Shown here: piece after piece, positions 1 through 7,938 of the stretch
Numbering within the stretch: position 1 is the first letter of the stretch
Layout: the number at the start of each line of letters is the position of its first letter
Assembly (NCBI RefSeq): GCF_009192765.1
Contig: NZ_VOHQ01000007.1
Coordinates: forward strand, 124,001-188,000
Reading direction: 5' to 3'
Length of the DNA stretch: 64,000 bases
Source of the DNA: Agriterribacter humi
Lineage (GTDB): Bacteria; Bacteroidota; Bacteroidia; Chitinophagales; Chitinophagaceae
Notes under the pieces: generated by a model
Told to the model about the DNA's origin: nothing
Databases searched by the model: none
What the model saw: the letters and a program-made list of their open reading frames with translations, nothing else
Made by a program: the position numbers and the translations under genes

Positions 1-1195
1 CTAATACTTCATTCCAGTCTTCTTTGATCAGGTGTCTGTAAGGGAAGAAATACTGTATACTATTCCAATACCTGTACAATGCCAGCAGCCTTAATCCAAT
101 GTTGAGATAATAGGAAGAACCAAAAGCCAATTCATTTTTGAAAATGGGATTTCCAATATGCTCTACCTGGGAAATATAATAATGACTACTCCTGTCATCA
201 TAATTATCACGAATTTTAGCAAGCCTGGAAATTAATGAAGAAGTTAGATTGCCATCGTTAAACAGATACCCGAACGATGGCATTAATTTGATTTTTGACC
301 TATCCAAAACGTTGCAATCTCTGCAGTCCTGAACGGCACCCAATTCGTCAACCCAAATTTCCATTTCCGAATTAAACTCGTCTTTTGATGATGCAGAAAA
401 CACTTTAGGAAGCATCCTGAATAATTCTTTATCCCAATTATAATCCCCCGCTGCAACCCGCGGGTGATAATATTTTAAGAATCCCCAAAGCATCCCCAAA
501 TTGGTTAGTTGTTTAATTTTGTCCGGAGTTATCTTTGGTGGTGCTATTCCTGAAAGATTGAAGGATGTGTCCTTCTTTTTAAATATAGTTTTAAGCGGAA
601 CATCTGTTATTAATGTATCGTCAATAGTTAGTTGAAGGTTATCAACCCAGATTTTTCCGCTTCCTGCGAACAAAGCACCAAAGGATATCCTCTCAGCCCT
701 TGCCGGATCAAGAGGAATTTCCACGCTGTATTTCTGCCAGTCATTGGTTCCAGAAATTCCTTTGTCATACATATTATTAAAGGCAAGTACATTCTGGTTT
801 TCATCATCCGCTCTTATCCACAATCCCGCAAATCCATCCAGAACATCTTCGGATTTTATATATCCGCTTAGTCGAAGGGTTTTCCCTGCCAGCGGGGGAG
901 CGATTTCTTTAACGCTAACAATAGCGTTTATGTCTCGCGCATTTTTGGTAAAACGCAATGAATATCTTCCCTCTTGTTTAACAGTCGAATCAATATTTAC
1001 AGCGTGTGTAGCATTTCCTTCAGGGATTTGCCATCCCAGAGGATGAAGCGTGTCATTAATTTTTTCAACTTGCTCAAAACTGAGGTTGTATTTACTTTCT
1101 ATCCGGGTGTGACATGAAAAAAGCGATGAGATAAGTAACGCCGCTAATATGGGAGTCGCTATCCTATTTATATAAATACAGCAGGCATCAATCAT
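1..1195 (-). CDS. S41 family peptidase-like lipoprotein (partial, N-terminal part)
   Basis: The frame runs open from an ATG at 1195 through the left edge, giving about 398 residues. The first 28 residues form a lipoprotein signal: hydrophobic LAALLISSLF followed by SC, so the protein is probably anchored in the outer membrane. Residues from about 45 to 165 look like a beta-sandwich carbohydrate-binding-like module (LRLSGYIKS, GLWIRADDE, WVDNLQLTID). The next part carries the pattern usual before the catalytic domain in Bacteroidota S41 proteins: LWGFLKYYHP, NWDKELFRMLPKV, YWNSIQYFFPY. The PDZ and Ser/Lys catalytic region would lie beyond the window, so activity cannot be judged. Family assignment rests on these N-terminal motifs. 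Confidence 0.75.
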   Translation of the reverse strand, partial: MIDACCIYINRIATPILAALLISSLFSCHTRIESKYNLSFEQVEKINDTLHPLGWQIPEGNATHAVNIDSTVKQEGRYSLRFTKNARDINAIVSVKEIAPPLAGKTLRLSGYIKSEDVLDGFAGLWIRADDENQNVLAFNNMYDKGISGTNDWQKYSVEIPLDPARAERISFGALFAGSGKIWVDNLQLTIDDTLITDVPLKTIFKKKDTSFNLSGIAPPKITPDKIKQLTNLGMLWGFLKYYHPRVAAGDYNWDKELFRMLPKVFSASSKDEFNSEMEIWVDELGAVQDCRDCNVLDRSKIKLMPSFGYLFNDGNLTSSLISRLAKIRDNYDDRSSHYYISQVEHIGNPIFKNELAFGSSYYLNIGLRLLALYRYWNSIQYFFPYRHLIKEDWNEVL

Positions 1196-1350
1196 GGCTG
1201 AATTTTGTAAAACAAACCGACTATCCAAATACATGCCTGTTAAAAAGGAACGAATGGCGATTCAATTTTTAGTATACAGGTCTGCTATACGCAGTCTCCA
1301 GACTTCGTTATTAATATGTTCTTCCGGGACTATGTCTCGAATGTGGAACT

Positions 1351-1380
1351 GTGTCCACGAAACGGAAATTGGAGCTGGGG
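1351..1380. repeat. Intergenic repeat fragment sharing AACGGAAATTGGA with 5328-5340
   Basis: Thirteen bases at 1361-1373 are identical to 5328-5340, and the preceding bases (GTGTCCACGA versus ATGTCACCAA) are alike. Both copies are intergenic. It may be a remnant of a dispersed repeat family. Confidence 0.4.
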
Positions 1381-1392
1381 AGCATAAATTAT

Positions 1393-1785
1393 TCACCACG
1401 ATTTAGTTTGCAGGCCTGCAATTTCTGTAAAATGCTTATCTCTTGTAATTAAAACGAGCTCATGCTGAAATGCCGATGCGGCAATCCATATATCATTAGT
1501 AGGTATGGGTTTTCCTTTCTTGTAAAGTTCTGCTACAATTAATCCGTAATGCTGTGCCGTAACTTCATCTGCGTTTAAAACGGTGCATAATTGCAGAAAA
1601 TCTTGCAATTTTTTCAGGTGCTTAGCTTTGTTGGTTACACGATTTATGCCGATATAAAGTTCGCCTAATACAACGGAGGATATATAAAAAACCGGCAACT
1701 TGCTAATTTTATCTGCAATGTTTTTGTTGCCATCAAAAACTTCAATTATAATATTGGTGTCAAGCAAAAAACTATTTCCAGTCAT
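1393..1785 (-). CDS. PIN-domain toxin, VapC-like ribonuclease of a type II toxin-antitoxin pair
   Basis: A 130-residue PIN domain. The four expected acidic metal ligands are visible: D9 in LLDTNIIIE, E42 in VLGELYIG, D98 in TNDIWIAA and D116 in ITRDKHF. Such proteins are Mg-dependent RNases that cut tRNA or other RNA when freed from the antitoxin. An upstream in-frame ATG at 1815 exists, but the homologous part starts at 1785, and that ATG overlaps the last 14 bases of the antitoxin gene, so translational coupling is likely. Length matches the family. The RNA target cannot be inferred. Confidence 0.85.
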   Translation of the reverse strand: MTGNSFLLDTNIIIEVFDGNKNIADKISKLPVFYISSVVLGELYIGINRVTNKAKHLKKLQDFLQLCTVLNADEVTAQHYGLIVAELYKKGKPIPTNDIWIAASAFQHELVLITRDKHFTEIAGLQTKSW

Positions 1786-2005
1786 CGGCGCATATGGTTT
1801 CGCAGGTTTCAGCAATCGCTGTTCTCATTTTACTGGCTTCCTTTTTGGTAAGGATACCTACAAAATCATAAATACTTGGCTTTTTCGCGGGAATCGTTTT
1901 TTTCCTTGATTTTTTCAACACGGCTTCCAATGCTGTTAAAGTTGCTTCGTTGTCAACTTTCAGCACTTCTTCGATTAAAGATATTTTCCTTGCCTCCGTG
2001 TACAT
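1772..2005 (-). CDS. Antitoxin partner of the PIN-domain toxin
   Basis: A 77-residue protein encoded directly upstream of the PIN toxin and overlapping its start. The N-terminal half (ARKISLIEEVLKVDNEATL) looks helical and resembles the small antitoxins found with PIN proteins in Bacteroidota; the C-terminal tail (KMRTAIAETCETICADDWK) would be the toxin-neutralising part. A short inverted repeat, TACAT-AA-ATGTA at 2001-2012, spans the start codon and could be the autoregulatory site. Assignment relies on gene order and size more than on a specific family match. Confidence 0.75.
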   Translation of the reverse strand: MYTEARKISLIEEVLKVDNEATLTALEAVLKKSRKKTIPAKKPSIYDFVGILTKKEASKMRTAIAETCETICADDWK

Positions 2006-2012
2006 AAATGTA
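2001..2012. promoter_or_regulatory. Short inverted repeat over the antitoxin start codon
   Basis: TACAT and ATGTA arms separated by AA overlap the antitoxin ATG. Toxin-antitoxin operons are usually repressed by their own products at such palindromes. It is short, so chance is possible. Confidence 0.3.
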
Positions 2013-2120
2013 TTTTCTCAAATTTACATCAAAAACCGTTTTGGGCAAAGGGAATTTAAGGCTTTATGCCTGCGGGCATAACGGGTAGATTCAAACAAAC
2101 ACCTCCATTGTGTATACTGC

Positions 2121-2465
2121 TCATTCTCCTTCAAACTGGAAGATCTTTTCCATCAGCACCCATTTTTCACCAGGCTTTGCCCAGGGAATGGCCTGCTGGT
2201 ATTTCCACATCAGTTCTTCCCATTCCTGTACTTTGGCGCAATGGGCATCCAACTGTTTCTTTTTTTCAAATGAAAAGTTGTCATCCGTTTCCAGGATCAT
2301 AAACATCCTGTTGCCTGTGCGGTATATTTCGATGTTTGTAATACCGGCATCCAGATCATTTTGTCGCACTCCCGGCCAACCCACCCCGGGCTTGTGCCAG
2401 TTTTGATATTCCTCAATGCTTTTGGGGTCATCAATCAGATCAAGCGTAAGACAAAATTTTTGCAT
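2121..2465 (-). CDS. L-rhamnose/L-fucose mutarotase family protein (RhaM-like)
   Basis: A 114-residue protein of the RhaM (DUF718) family, which interconverts the alpha and beta anomers of L-sugars. Y20 and H24 in EEYQNWHKPGVGWPGV sit where the catalytic residues of the family lie, and the end (IPWAKPGEKWVLMEKIFQ) is typical. It is the last gene of a four-gene minus-strand cluster with 9 bases between it and the preceding gene. The L-fucose/L-galactose dehydrogenase type aldo/keto reductase in the same cluster suggests the substrate is L-fucose or L-galactose; L-rhamnose cannot be excluded. Confidence 0.85.
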   Translation of the reverse strand: MQKFCLTLDLIDDPKSIEEYQNWHKPGVGWPGVRQNDLDAGITNIEIYRTGNRMFMILETDDNFSFEKKKQLDAHCAKVQEWEELMWKYQQAIPWAKPGEKWVLMEKIFQFEGE

Positions 2466-2474
2466 AAGTATTAT

Positions 2475-3287
2475 TTATTTGAACCAGGTATTAAAAGCAT
2501 TGATCGTTTGTTTGGCCGCCGCATCGCTGCTGGGCCAGGGAAACACTTCCGCAGAAATGTACCCGCTGTACGATATGGATTGCAAAGCCTTTGCAATATC
2601 ACTCATGGATGTATGTCCCATGCCTATGGCGCGCCTGTTGCTGTCGGCAAAATGTATATGGCCTATATAACTGCCATATTGATAAATGGTTTCGGGTATA
2701 GAAGCTTCTTCTATATTCATGTGAAACAGATCGGCCAGCAACTGTATGTTGTTTGTGCCAAGCGTTTCAAGCCAGGCAACAGCATCTGCGAAACAATTGA
2801 ATATATTGGTTTCGTAGCGGTTCAACGGTTCGTATATCAGGCGTACACCCTTCTTTTCCGCTTTGCCAGCCAGTATGCTTATTCCTTCACTCAGCCACTG
2901 TAAAGCGGTAGTTCTTTCAATGCCCTGTGGTATATTACCCTGCATGGAACCAATAATAGCGGGCGCGTTAAAGGCCGCGCCAAAATCAATCATTTCACTT
3001 ATAAACGCTATGGCACGGTCACGCACAACCGCATTGGGATCGGTAAGGGTTAAGCCCTGTACCACTTTCCCTGCTCCTGTGCCAACTGCGCATATCCGTA
3101 TACGATAGCTCTCTGAAAGTTGCTGCAGGAGGGTAGTATCAACCGCTGTTGCCGAAGCCGTAAAAAGCTCAACCGCGTCAAATCCTAAGGCTGACGCTTT
3201 GGCAATGGAGTCTTCTAAGTTCTCCCAGAATACCCAGGGCCCGCTTTTTATTTGGGGTACCAGGGCTATGGTTATCGCAGATTTCAT
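2475..3287 (-). CDS. Sugar isomerase/epimerase, TIM-barrel (AP endonuclease family 2 fold)
   Basis: A 270-residue TIM barrel of the hydroxypyruvate isomerase/D-tagatose 3-epimerase superfamily. The metal-site residues fit this superfamily: E153 in YEPLNRYETN, D186 in LLADLFHMN, H212 in GHIHFADS and E247 in ISAEVFPW. These enzymes epimerise ketoses or isomerise small sugar acids. No secretion signal is present, so it is cytoplasmic. It lies between the MDR dehydrogenase and the mutarotase with 9-10 base gaps, so it probably acts on an oxidation product of the same sugar. The exact substrate is not readable from sequence. Confidence 0.8.
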   Translation of the reverse strand: MKSAITIALVPQIKSGPWVFWENLEDSIAKASALGFDAVELFTASATAVDTTLLQQLSESYRIRICAVGTGAGKVVQGLTLTDPNAVVRDRAIAFISEMIDFGAAFNAPAIIGSMQGNIPQGIERTTALQWLSEGISILAGKAEKKGVRLIYEPLNRYETNIFNCFADAVAWLETLGTNNIQLLADLFHMNIEEASIPETIYQYGSYIGHIHFADSNRRAIGMGHTSMSDIAKALQSISYSGYISAEVFPWPSSDAAAKQTINAFNTWFK

Positions 3288-3296
3288 CTTTTTTAT

Positions 3297-4316
3297 TTAC
3301 AATGTAAGATCAACCATGATCTTGGTAATATTACCCCTGTTTTCCGACCAGTCCTGTAAAGCTTCGCCGGCGTTATCAAGCGACACGGTTTTGGATATAA
3401 CGGCATCAACAGGAAACTTACCGTATTCCAGGTACTGAATGACAACCGGAAAATCATCAAGGCAATTGCGGGAACCCAGTATTTCAATTTCTTTTCTTAC
3501 AAATACACCGGTATTGTATTCTACCGGCTTTTTGCCATAGCCTATGTATACTACTCTTCCGGTATACGATACCAGCTCAACGGCTGCCCTATATGTTTCA
3601 TGATTACCAACCGCCTCTATAATTACATCCGGGCCATCGCCATTCGTCCATTCATCTAAGGCTTGTTTTAAATTGGCGGTAGTAGTATTAATGGCCGTGG
3701 ACGCGCCAACAGCTTTGGCTATCCCTGTTTTATAATCGCTTATATCCGCTGCAAAAACTTCTGCTCCATTATTCAGCGATCCGGCAATGGCGCCCAATCC
3801 TACTATGCCGCAACCAATCACCAATACCTTGTCGCCTTCCTGTACTCTTCCCCTGTTTGCAGCATGAAAGCCAACCGTCAGGGGTTCAGCAAGCGCCAGT
3901 TCTTTATAGGATAAAGCTGCTGAAGCATGTAACTTCCTCCAGTTCACCGCAATGTATTCCGTCATAGCGCCCGGACGTCTTACCCCCATTGTTTTATTGT
4001 CAACACAGGCATTGGGGCGGCCTTTACGGCACGCAATACATACACCGCAGTTTAAATAAGGATTCAACGTAACTTTCATCCCCGCTACAAAAGCGGCAGG
4101 CACGTTTTTTCCTGCTGCTTCTATTATACCGCCCACTTCATGCCCCAGTACATTCGGGTATTCCTGCATTTCAAAAAGACCTTTGAATCCATTTAAATCG
4201 CCTCCGCAAAAGCCTACCATACCAATGCGCAGCAATACTTCCTCATCCGTTGGCACGGGCATTGGTATTTCGCGGATCTCCGTTTTCCCGGGTTCAACCA
4301 AAACTAAAGCTCTCAT
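3297..4316 (-). CDS. Zinc-dependent medium-chain alcohol/polyol dehydrogenase
   Basis: A 339-residue MDR enzyme of the threonine/sorbitol dehydrogenase type. Catalytic zinc ligands are C37 (GFCGGDL) with H59 and E60 (GHEVGG); the structural zinc site is C90-x2-C93-x2-C96-x7-C104. A Rossmann nucleotide-binding stretch follows (VIGCGIVGLGAIAG). An in-frame ATG lies 16 codons upstream, inside the end of the preceding gene; I chose 4316 because homology starts at MRALVLVEPG, leaving a 13-base gap. In this cluster it probably oxidises a secondary hydroxyl of the aldonate or of the free sugar, paired with the epimerase next to it. Confidence 0.82.
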   Translation of the reverse strand: MRALVLVEPGKTEIREIPMPVPTDEEVLLRIGMVGFCGGDLNGFKGLFEMQEYPNVLGHEVGGIIEAAGKNVPAAFVAGMKVTLNPYLNCGVCIACRKGRPNACVDNKTMGVRRPGAMTEYIAVNWRKLHASAALSYKELALAEPLTVGFHAANRGRVQEGDKVLVIGCGIVGLGAIAGSLNNGAEVFAADISDYKTGIAKAVGASTAINTTTANLKQALDEWTNGDGPDVIIEAVGNHETYRAAVELVSYTGRVVYIGYGKKPVEYNTGVFVRKEIEILGSRNCLDDFPVVIQYLEYGKFPVDAVISKTVSLDNAGEALQDWSENRGNITKIMVDLTL

Positions 4317-4329
4317 ATAAAAACTATTG

Positions 4330-5265
4330 TTATTTAGGTATGTTGTTTTCACTGCGACCTTCAAACCACATCTTGTTTTTTACCGGCGCTACCAGCTTTT
4401 CCATATCATGTAACAGCGCGGCAGGAATATCAAGAGCGGCGGCAGCTATATTTTGTTTAACTTTTTCCACTTCGCACATGCCGGTAATGGTACTTGCTAT
4501 ATGCGGGTGGGCAATGGCGTAAGATAAAGCTACATCGCTCAGTGCCACGCCATATTCACGGCAAAGGCTGATGAGCGCCGGTTGTATGGCGATCATTTCT
4601 TTGGGCGACCGGTGCCAGGAAGGTAAGGCGGCATCCGTTAGTATGCGCTGCAAAAACGGAGCGGCATTCATCAGTCCGAATCCCTTTTCCAAAGAAAGGG
4701 GTACCAGTTCATCATTGATCTCATCTTCCAATAAATTATAATGCGCCCACGAAAGTACCGTATCTACATTGGTTTGCCGGGCTATATGCGCCAAATAGCG
4801 TACCGGCAATCCGGTGAACCCGATATAACGGGCCTTACCACTTTCTTTTACTTTTAGTGCCGCGGGTATCGCCTCATTGAGTAGCTGCTCTTCCGTGCCA
4901 AATTCAATATCATGGATTTGCAGTATGTCTACGTAATCCGTTTTTAATCTTTTTAATGATTCATCAATGCTGCTCAGTACACGCTGATAGGAGAAATCAA
5001 AATGAGTAACGTACCTGCAACATTTGGTAGCCAGTATAATGTCCTGCCTTTTCCCTTCCAAAGCCTTTCCCAGCCTGGTTTCAGCAAGCGTGTCTCCATA
5101 AAACGGCGCCACGTCAAAAAAATTGATACCATTGTCTATGGCATAATGAATAGCGTTTACGCCTTCCTGTTCTTCTACCGGCTCAAATACATTGCCTACC
5201 GGCGACACGCCAAAGCCCAGTGCGGATATGCTTAAACCCGTTTTACCGAGAATGCGGTACTGCAT
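4330..5265 (-). CDS. Aldo/keto reductase, L-fucose/L-galactose dehydrogenase type
   Basis: A 311-residue AKR. The catalytic set is visible: D51, Y56 (FFDVAPFYGD), K81 (LATKCCR) and H118 (LQIHDIEFG). The DIEFGTEEQL and GKARYIGFTGLP segments resemble the L-galactose dehydrogenase and D-threo-aldose 1-dehydrogenase branch, which oxidises C1 of L-fucose or L-galactose to the lactone with NAD(P). It is the first gene of the minus-strand cluster AKR, MDR dehydrogenase, epimerase, mutarotase, so it defines the likely sugar. A lactonase and a dehydratase, which would complete the non-phosphorylated route, are not in the window. Confidence 0.85.
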   Translation of the reverse strand: MQYRILGKTGLSISALGFGVSPVGNVFEPVEEQEGVNAIHYAIDNGINFFDVAPFYGDTLAETRLGKALEGKRQDIILATKCCRYVTHFDFSYQRVLSSIDESLKRLKTDYVDILQIHDIEFGTEEQLLNEAIPAALKVKESGKARYIGFTGLPVRYLAHIARQTNVDTVLSWAHYNLLEDEINDELVPLSLEKGFGLMNAAPFLQRILTDAALPSWHRSPKEMIAIQPALISLCREYGVALSDVALSYAIAHPHIASTITGMCEVEKVKQNIAAAALDIPAALLHDMEKLVAPVKNKMWFEGRSENNIPK

Positions 5266-5316
5266 AATGAATTTTGAATTGAATGATGTTTATTCTTTTG
5301 CCTACCGCCCCGGTTC

Positions 5317-5376
5317 ATGTCACCAAAAACGGAAATTGGAAGTTGGTTCGTGAGGACACGGACCAAGGCATTGGCG
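5317..5376. repeat. Intergenic repeat related to elements at 1351 and 34904
   Basis: The left part shares AACGGAAATTGGA with 1361-1373. The right part contains GACACGGACCAAGGC, which matches 14 of 15 bases of the reverse complement of 34935-34949 within the ispD-leader element. Located between the divergent sugar operon and the ric operon. Confidence 0.4.
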
Positions 5377-5445
5377 GTTGGCAAGTTACAACTTGGCTTT
5401 GATTTATAGGATAGAGAATATAGTCACTGAACTGTAAAATTAAAT

Positions 5446-5473
5446 TAATAAAAGTAATTAAATACTTTTATTA
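5446..5473. promoter_or_regulatory. 28-bp palindrome, candidate operator of the ric-rrf2 operon
   Basis: Two perfect 11-base arms, TAATAAAAGTA and TACTTTTATTA, are separated by ATTAAA. The palindrome ends 11 bases before the -7 element at 5485-5492, so a bound dimeric protein would cover the -33 region. The last gene of the operon encodes an Rrf2 regulator, whose family binds palindromes of about this size, so autoregulation is the obvious hypothesis. The AT-rich sequence is not an FNR (TTGAT-n4-ATCAA) site. Confidence 0.6.
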
Positions 5474-5484
5474 TAAAAATGGCT

Positions 5485-5492
5485 TAGCTTTG
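5485..5492 (+). promoter_or_regulatory. Bacteroidota -7 promoter element TAGCTTTG
   Basis: TAGCTTTG matches TAnnTTTG. No TTTG is present at the expected -33 distance; the palindrome occupies that place, so transcription may depend on or be blocked by the palindrome-binding protein. The inferred start is about 30 bases upstream of the ric ATG. Confidence 0.55.
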
Positions 5493-5524
5493 CGCTATAC
5501 ATTAAACTTTAAAAGCGTACAGAT

Positions 5525-6484
5525 ATGGACACTATTACAGAAAACATACTCAACGTAACATTACTTGAACCCCGGCAAAAACATCCTACCATTTTTGCGC
5601 GGTTCGATGACCTGGAAGAAGGGGAAAGCCTTACTATCCATAATGACCACGACCCCAAGCCGCTTTACTATCAATTGCTGGGAGAAAGAGGTAATATTTT
5701 TATATGGGAATACCTTGAAGAAGGTCCGCAATCATGGAAGGTACGCATCAGCAAACGTATTACGGGTGAAAATGAAGAAACACTCGGAGCCATTGCTGCT
5801 AAAGATTTGCGTAAGGCCGAAGTGTTTAAGAAATATGGATTAGACTTTTGTTGTGGCGGAAAAAAAACAGTGAAGGAGGCTTGCGCCGAAAAGGGGATTG
5901 ACGTAACTAAAATTGAAAAAGAGCTGCAACAGGCGGATAAGCACCCTTCCGCGCGTCCTTTGCCCTACAATGACTGGAACCTTGATTTTCTGGCAGACTA
6001 TATCGTGAATACGCACCACAGCTATGTACGCAAAACACTACCCGATATAAAAGGGTATGCTTTAAAGGTAGCACAGGTGCATAGCGCACAGCACCCGGAG
6101 CTGATCCCTATTCAGCAACTGGTAGAAGAAGTGAATAAAGAACTGACTGAGCACTTGGTGAAGGAGGAAAAGATATTATTCCCTTTCATTAAGGAACTGG
6201 TAATGGCAAAAGACAGGAGCCAGTCGCCACGTGCCGTGCAATTCGGCAGTGTACAAAATCCTATACAGATGATGGAGGCGGAGCATGAAACGGCCGGTAA
6301 ATGTATGGAAGAGATCAGAACGCTGAGTAACAATTACGCTTTGCCTGAAGATGCCTGTGCCAGTTACAGTCTGCTTTTTAAGATGCTGAACGATTTTGAA
6401 GAAGACCTGCATATTCATGTTCATCTTGAAAATAATATCCTGTTTCCGAAAGCAGTTGCTTTAGAACGCCATTTAAACCCATGA
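5525..6484 (+). CDS. ric: Iron-sulfur cluster repair di-iron protein (RIC/ScdA/YtfE) with N-terminal DUF2249
   Basis: A 319-residue cytoplasmic protein with three modules: a DUF2249 domain at about 10-78, a ScdA N-terminal domain at about 84-140 with the C109-C110-G-G motif, and a hemerythrin-like domain at about 150-315 with histidines and glutamates for a di-iron site (H164/H165, H186, H210, E214, then EAEHE and HVHLENN). RIC proteins restore Fe-S clusters damaged by nitric oxide or oxidants. The usual protein lacks the extra DUF2249 front domain. It heads a plus-strand gene row ending in an Rrf2 regulator, which supports nitrosative-stress control. The ATG at 5525 follows the palindrome and -7 element. 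Confidence 0.88.
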   Translation: MDTITENILNVTLLEPRQKHPTIFARFDDLEEGESLTIHNDHDPKPLYYQLLGERGNIFIWEYLEEGPQSWKVRISKRITGENEETLGAIAAKDLRKAEVFKKYGLDFCCGGKKTVKEACAEKGIDVTKIEKELQQADKHPSARPLPYNDWNLDFLADYIVNTHHSYVRKTLPDIKGYALKVAQVHSAQHPELIPIQQLVEEVNKELTEHLVKEEKILFPFIKELVMAKDRSQSPRAVQFGSVQNPIQMMEAEHETAGKCMEEIRTLSNNYALPEDACASYSLLFKMLNDFEEDLHIHVHLENNILFPKAVALERHLNP

Positions 6485-6496
6485 AGAACCCGAGCC

Positions 6497-6594
6497 CTAT
6501 AGAATACCCTCCAGGCCTTTGTTGTATTTCCGGGAATAATGATTTGTGTTGTTGTTAAGATGGAAATACGGCAAGGTCTGAAAGGAGGCTATAG
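6497..6594 (+). other. Long imperfect inverted repeat between ric and the downstream genes
   Basis: Outer CTATAG/CTATAG, middle AGGCCTT/AAGGTCT and inner GTATTTCC/GGAAATAC segments pair in register, giving two arms of roughly 34 bases around a 30-base loop. It has no T tract, so it is more like an mRNA stability or processing element than an intrinsic terminator. It would set different levels of ric and the following genes. Confidence 0.45.
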
Positions 6595-6675
6595 TTCGGT
6601 GCGTAACCTGTTGCCAGGCTGAATGATTAAAACTCAGGATGCGAAATGAAAAGCACAGCAATCAAATAAATTACA

Positions 6676-7131
6676 ATGATAAAGCCACTGATGATTTTAA
6701 TGCTCTCCTGCCTCTTTTGGGCGTGTAAGTCAAATCCTTCTCCCGGTACTGAAACGCCCACAGCGTCCGATGGTCAGGCGCATGAGCATGAAGCCACATT
6801 AACGTTGAACAACGGCCAAAAATGGGAGGCGGATGCAGCTACTAGTGAAAATGTAGTGGCTATGCGTACCATTGTTCAGAATTTTTCGGTGGAACCGCAT
6901 ACCAGCTTGGCCGATTACCAGATTTTGGACGGCGACCTTCAGAAAGGATTAGACAAGATGATACAGGAATGTAAAATGCAGGGTCCCGATCACGATGCGC
7001 TGCACCTGTGGCTTGAGCCATTACTGAAAAATGTAAGTGAATTGAAGAAAGCTGATGGTACAGCATCTGCCGAAAAGATATTTCATGCTATTGAGGAAAG
7101 ATTGGATCTGTATACACAATATTTTGAATGA
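6676..7131 (+). CDS. Small lipoprotein of the ric operon, function unknown
   Basis: A 151-residue protein with a clear lipoprotein signal (LMILMLSCLFWAC, lipidated at C17) and a short low-complexity linker. The mature part is predicted mostly helical (LQKGLDKMIQECKMQ, LEPLLKNVSELKKADG), with histidines near the linker (QAHEHEA). I do not recognise a named domain. Its stop overlaps the next start as ATGA, so it is translationally coupled to the DUF2249 protein. The position in the operon suggests a periplasmic or outer-membrane-facing helper in nitrosative-stress handling; this is inference only. Confidence 0.7.
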   Translation: MIKPLMILMLSCLFWACKSNPSPGTETPTASDGQAHEHEATLTLNNGQKWEADAATSENVVAMRTIVQNFSVEPHTSLADYQILDGDLQKGLDKMIQECKMQGPDHDALHLWLEPLLKNVSELKKADGTASAEKIFHAIEERLDLYTQYFE

Positions 7132-7937
7132 TGATGATCAATGCCAATACAAAAATAGCCGCTATACTAAAGCAGCATCCTGCAGCATTAGATGCTGTTA
7201 TTGCTGTTAGCTCAAAGTTTGAAAAATTACGTAATCCTATATTGCGCAAGGTAATGGCAGGCAGAACAAGTCTTGCTATGGCTGCTAAGGTGGGAGGATG
7301 TACAGTAGAGGATTTTTTTATGAAGCTTAAACCTTTAGGCTTTGAAACAGATATGGTAACTGTTATTGCTGCAGAAGAAAAAAAAGTCTTGCCGGCATTT
7401 ATGACTTCGCTCAAAAATGAACAAATCATTGAGCTGGATGTTCGCCCGGTTATCGCTTCAGGAAAGGACCCGCTGAATATTATTGTTCAGAAAGTAAAAA
7501 CGATACAGAAGGGGCAGGTGTTAAAGATCATTAATAGTTTTGAACCAATCCCATTGATCGCTTTATTGGAAAAGCAGGGTTTTGTTTCCTATGCCGATAC
7601 GATACAACCCGATTGGGTAGAAACTTATTTTTACAAAATCAATGCTGCAGAAACTACGGTTAAGGACTCACCTGCCGTTAGCAACGAAGGATGGGATATT
7701 TTATTGAAACAATTCGAAAATCATATAAAAACTATTGATGTACGGCACCTGGAGATGCCGGGACCAATGATGACAATATTAGAATCGCTGGAAACCCTGC
7801 CCGCAGATGCGGCATTGTATGTTTATCATAAACGCATCCCGGTTTTTTTACTGCCTGAACTGGCGGAAAGAAAATTCGGTTACCGTATAAAAGAGATCAG
7901 CGATGGGGAAGTGCATCTTTTAATATTTAAAGACTAA
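7128..7937 (+). CDS. DUF1858-like plus tandem DUF2249 protein
   Basis: A 269-residue cytoplasmic protein. Residues 1-70 look like a DUF1858-type helical domain (TKIAAILKQHPAALDAV, GCTVEDFFMKL). Two DUF2249 units follow, at about 100-165 (IIELDVRPVIASGKDPLNII) and 197-268 (IDVRHLEMPGPMMTILESL). DUF2249 has a SirA/TusA-like fold and often accompanies hemerythrin and nitric-oxide related genes; its biochemical role is not established. With the ric N-terminal domain this operon encodes three DUF2249 units. The first of three consecutive ATGs overlaps the upstream stop as ATGA. Confidence 0.75.
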   Translation: MMMINANTKIAAILKQHPAALDAVIAVSSKFEKLRNPILRKVMAGRTSLAMAAKVGGCTVEDFFMKLKPLGFETDMVTVIAAEEKKVLPAFMTSLKNEQIIELDVRPVIASGKDPLNIIVQKVKTIQKGQVLKIINSFEPIPLIALLEKQGFVSYADTIQPDWVETYFYKINAAETTVKDSPAVSNEGWDILLKQFENHIKTIDVRHLEMPGPMMTILESLETLPADAALYVYHKRIPVFLLPELAERKFGYRIKEISDGEVHLLIFKD

Positions 7938-7938
7938 A

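Noticed and set aside
2361-2903. 180-codon open frame on the plus strand
   Set aside because: It lies opposite the TIM-barrel epimerase and mutarotase genes, and its translation resembles nothing; a shadow frame.
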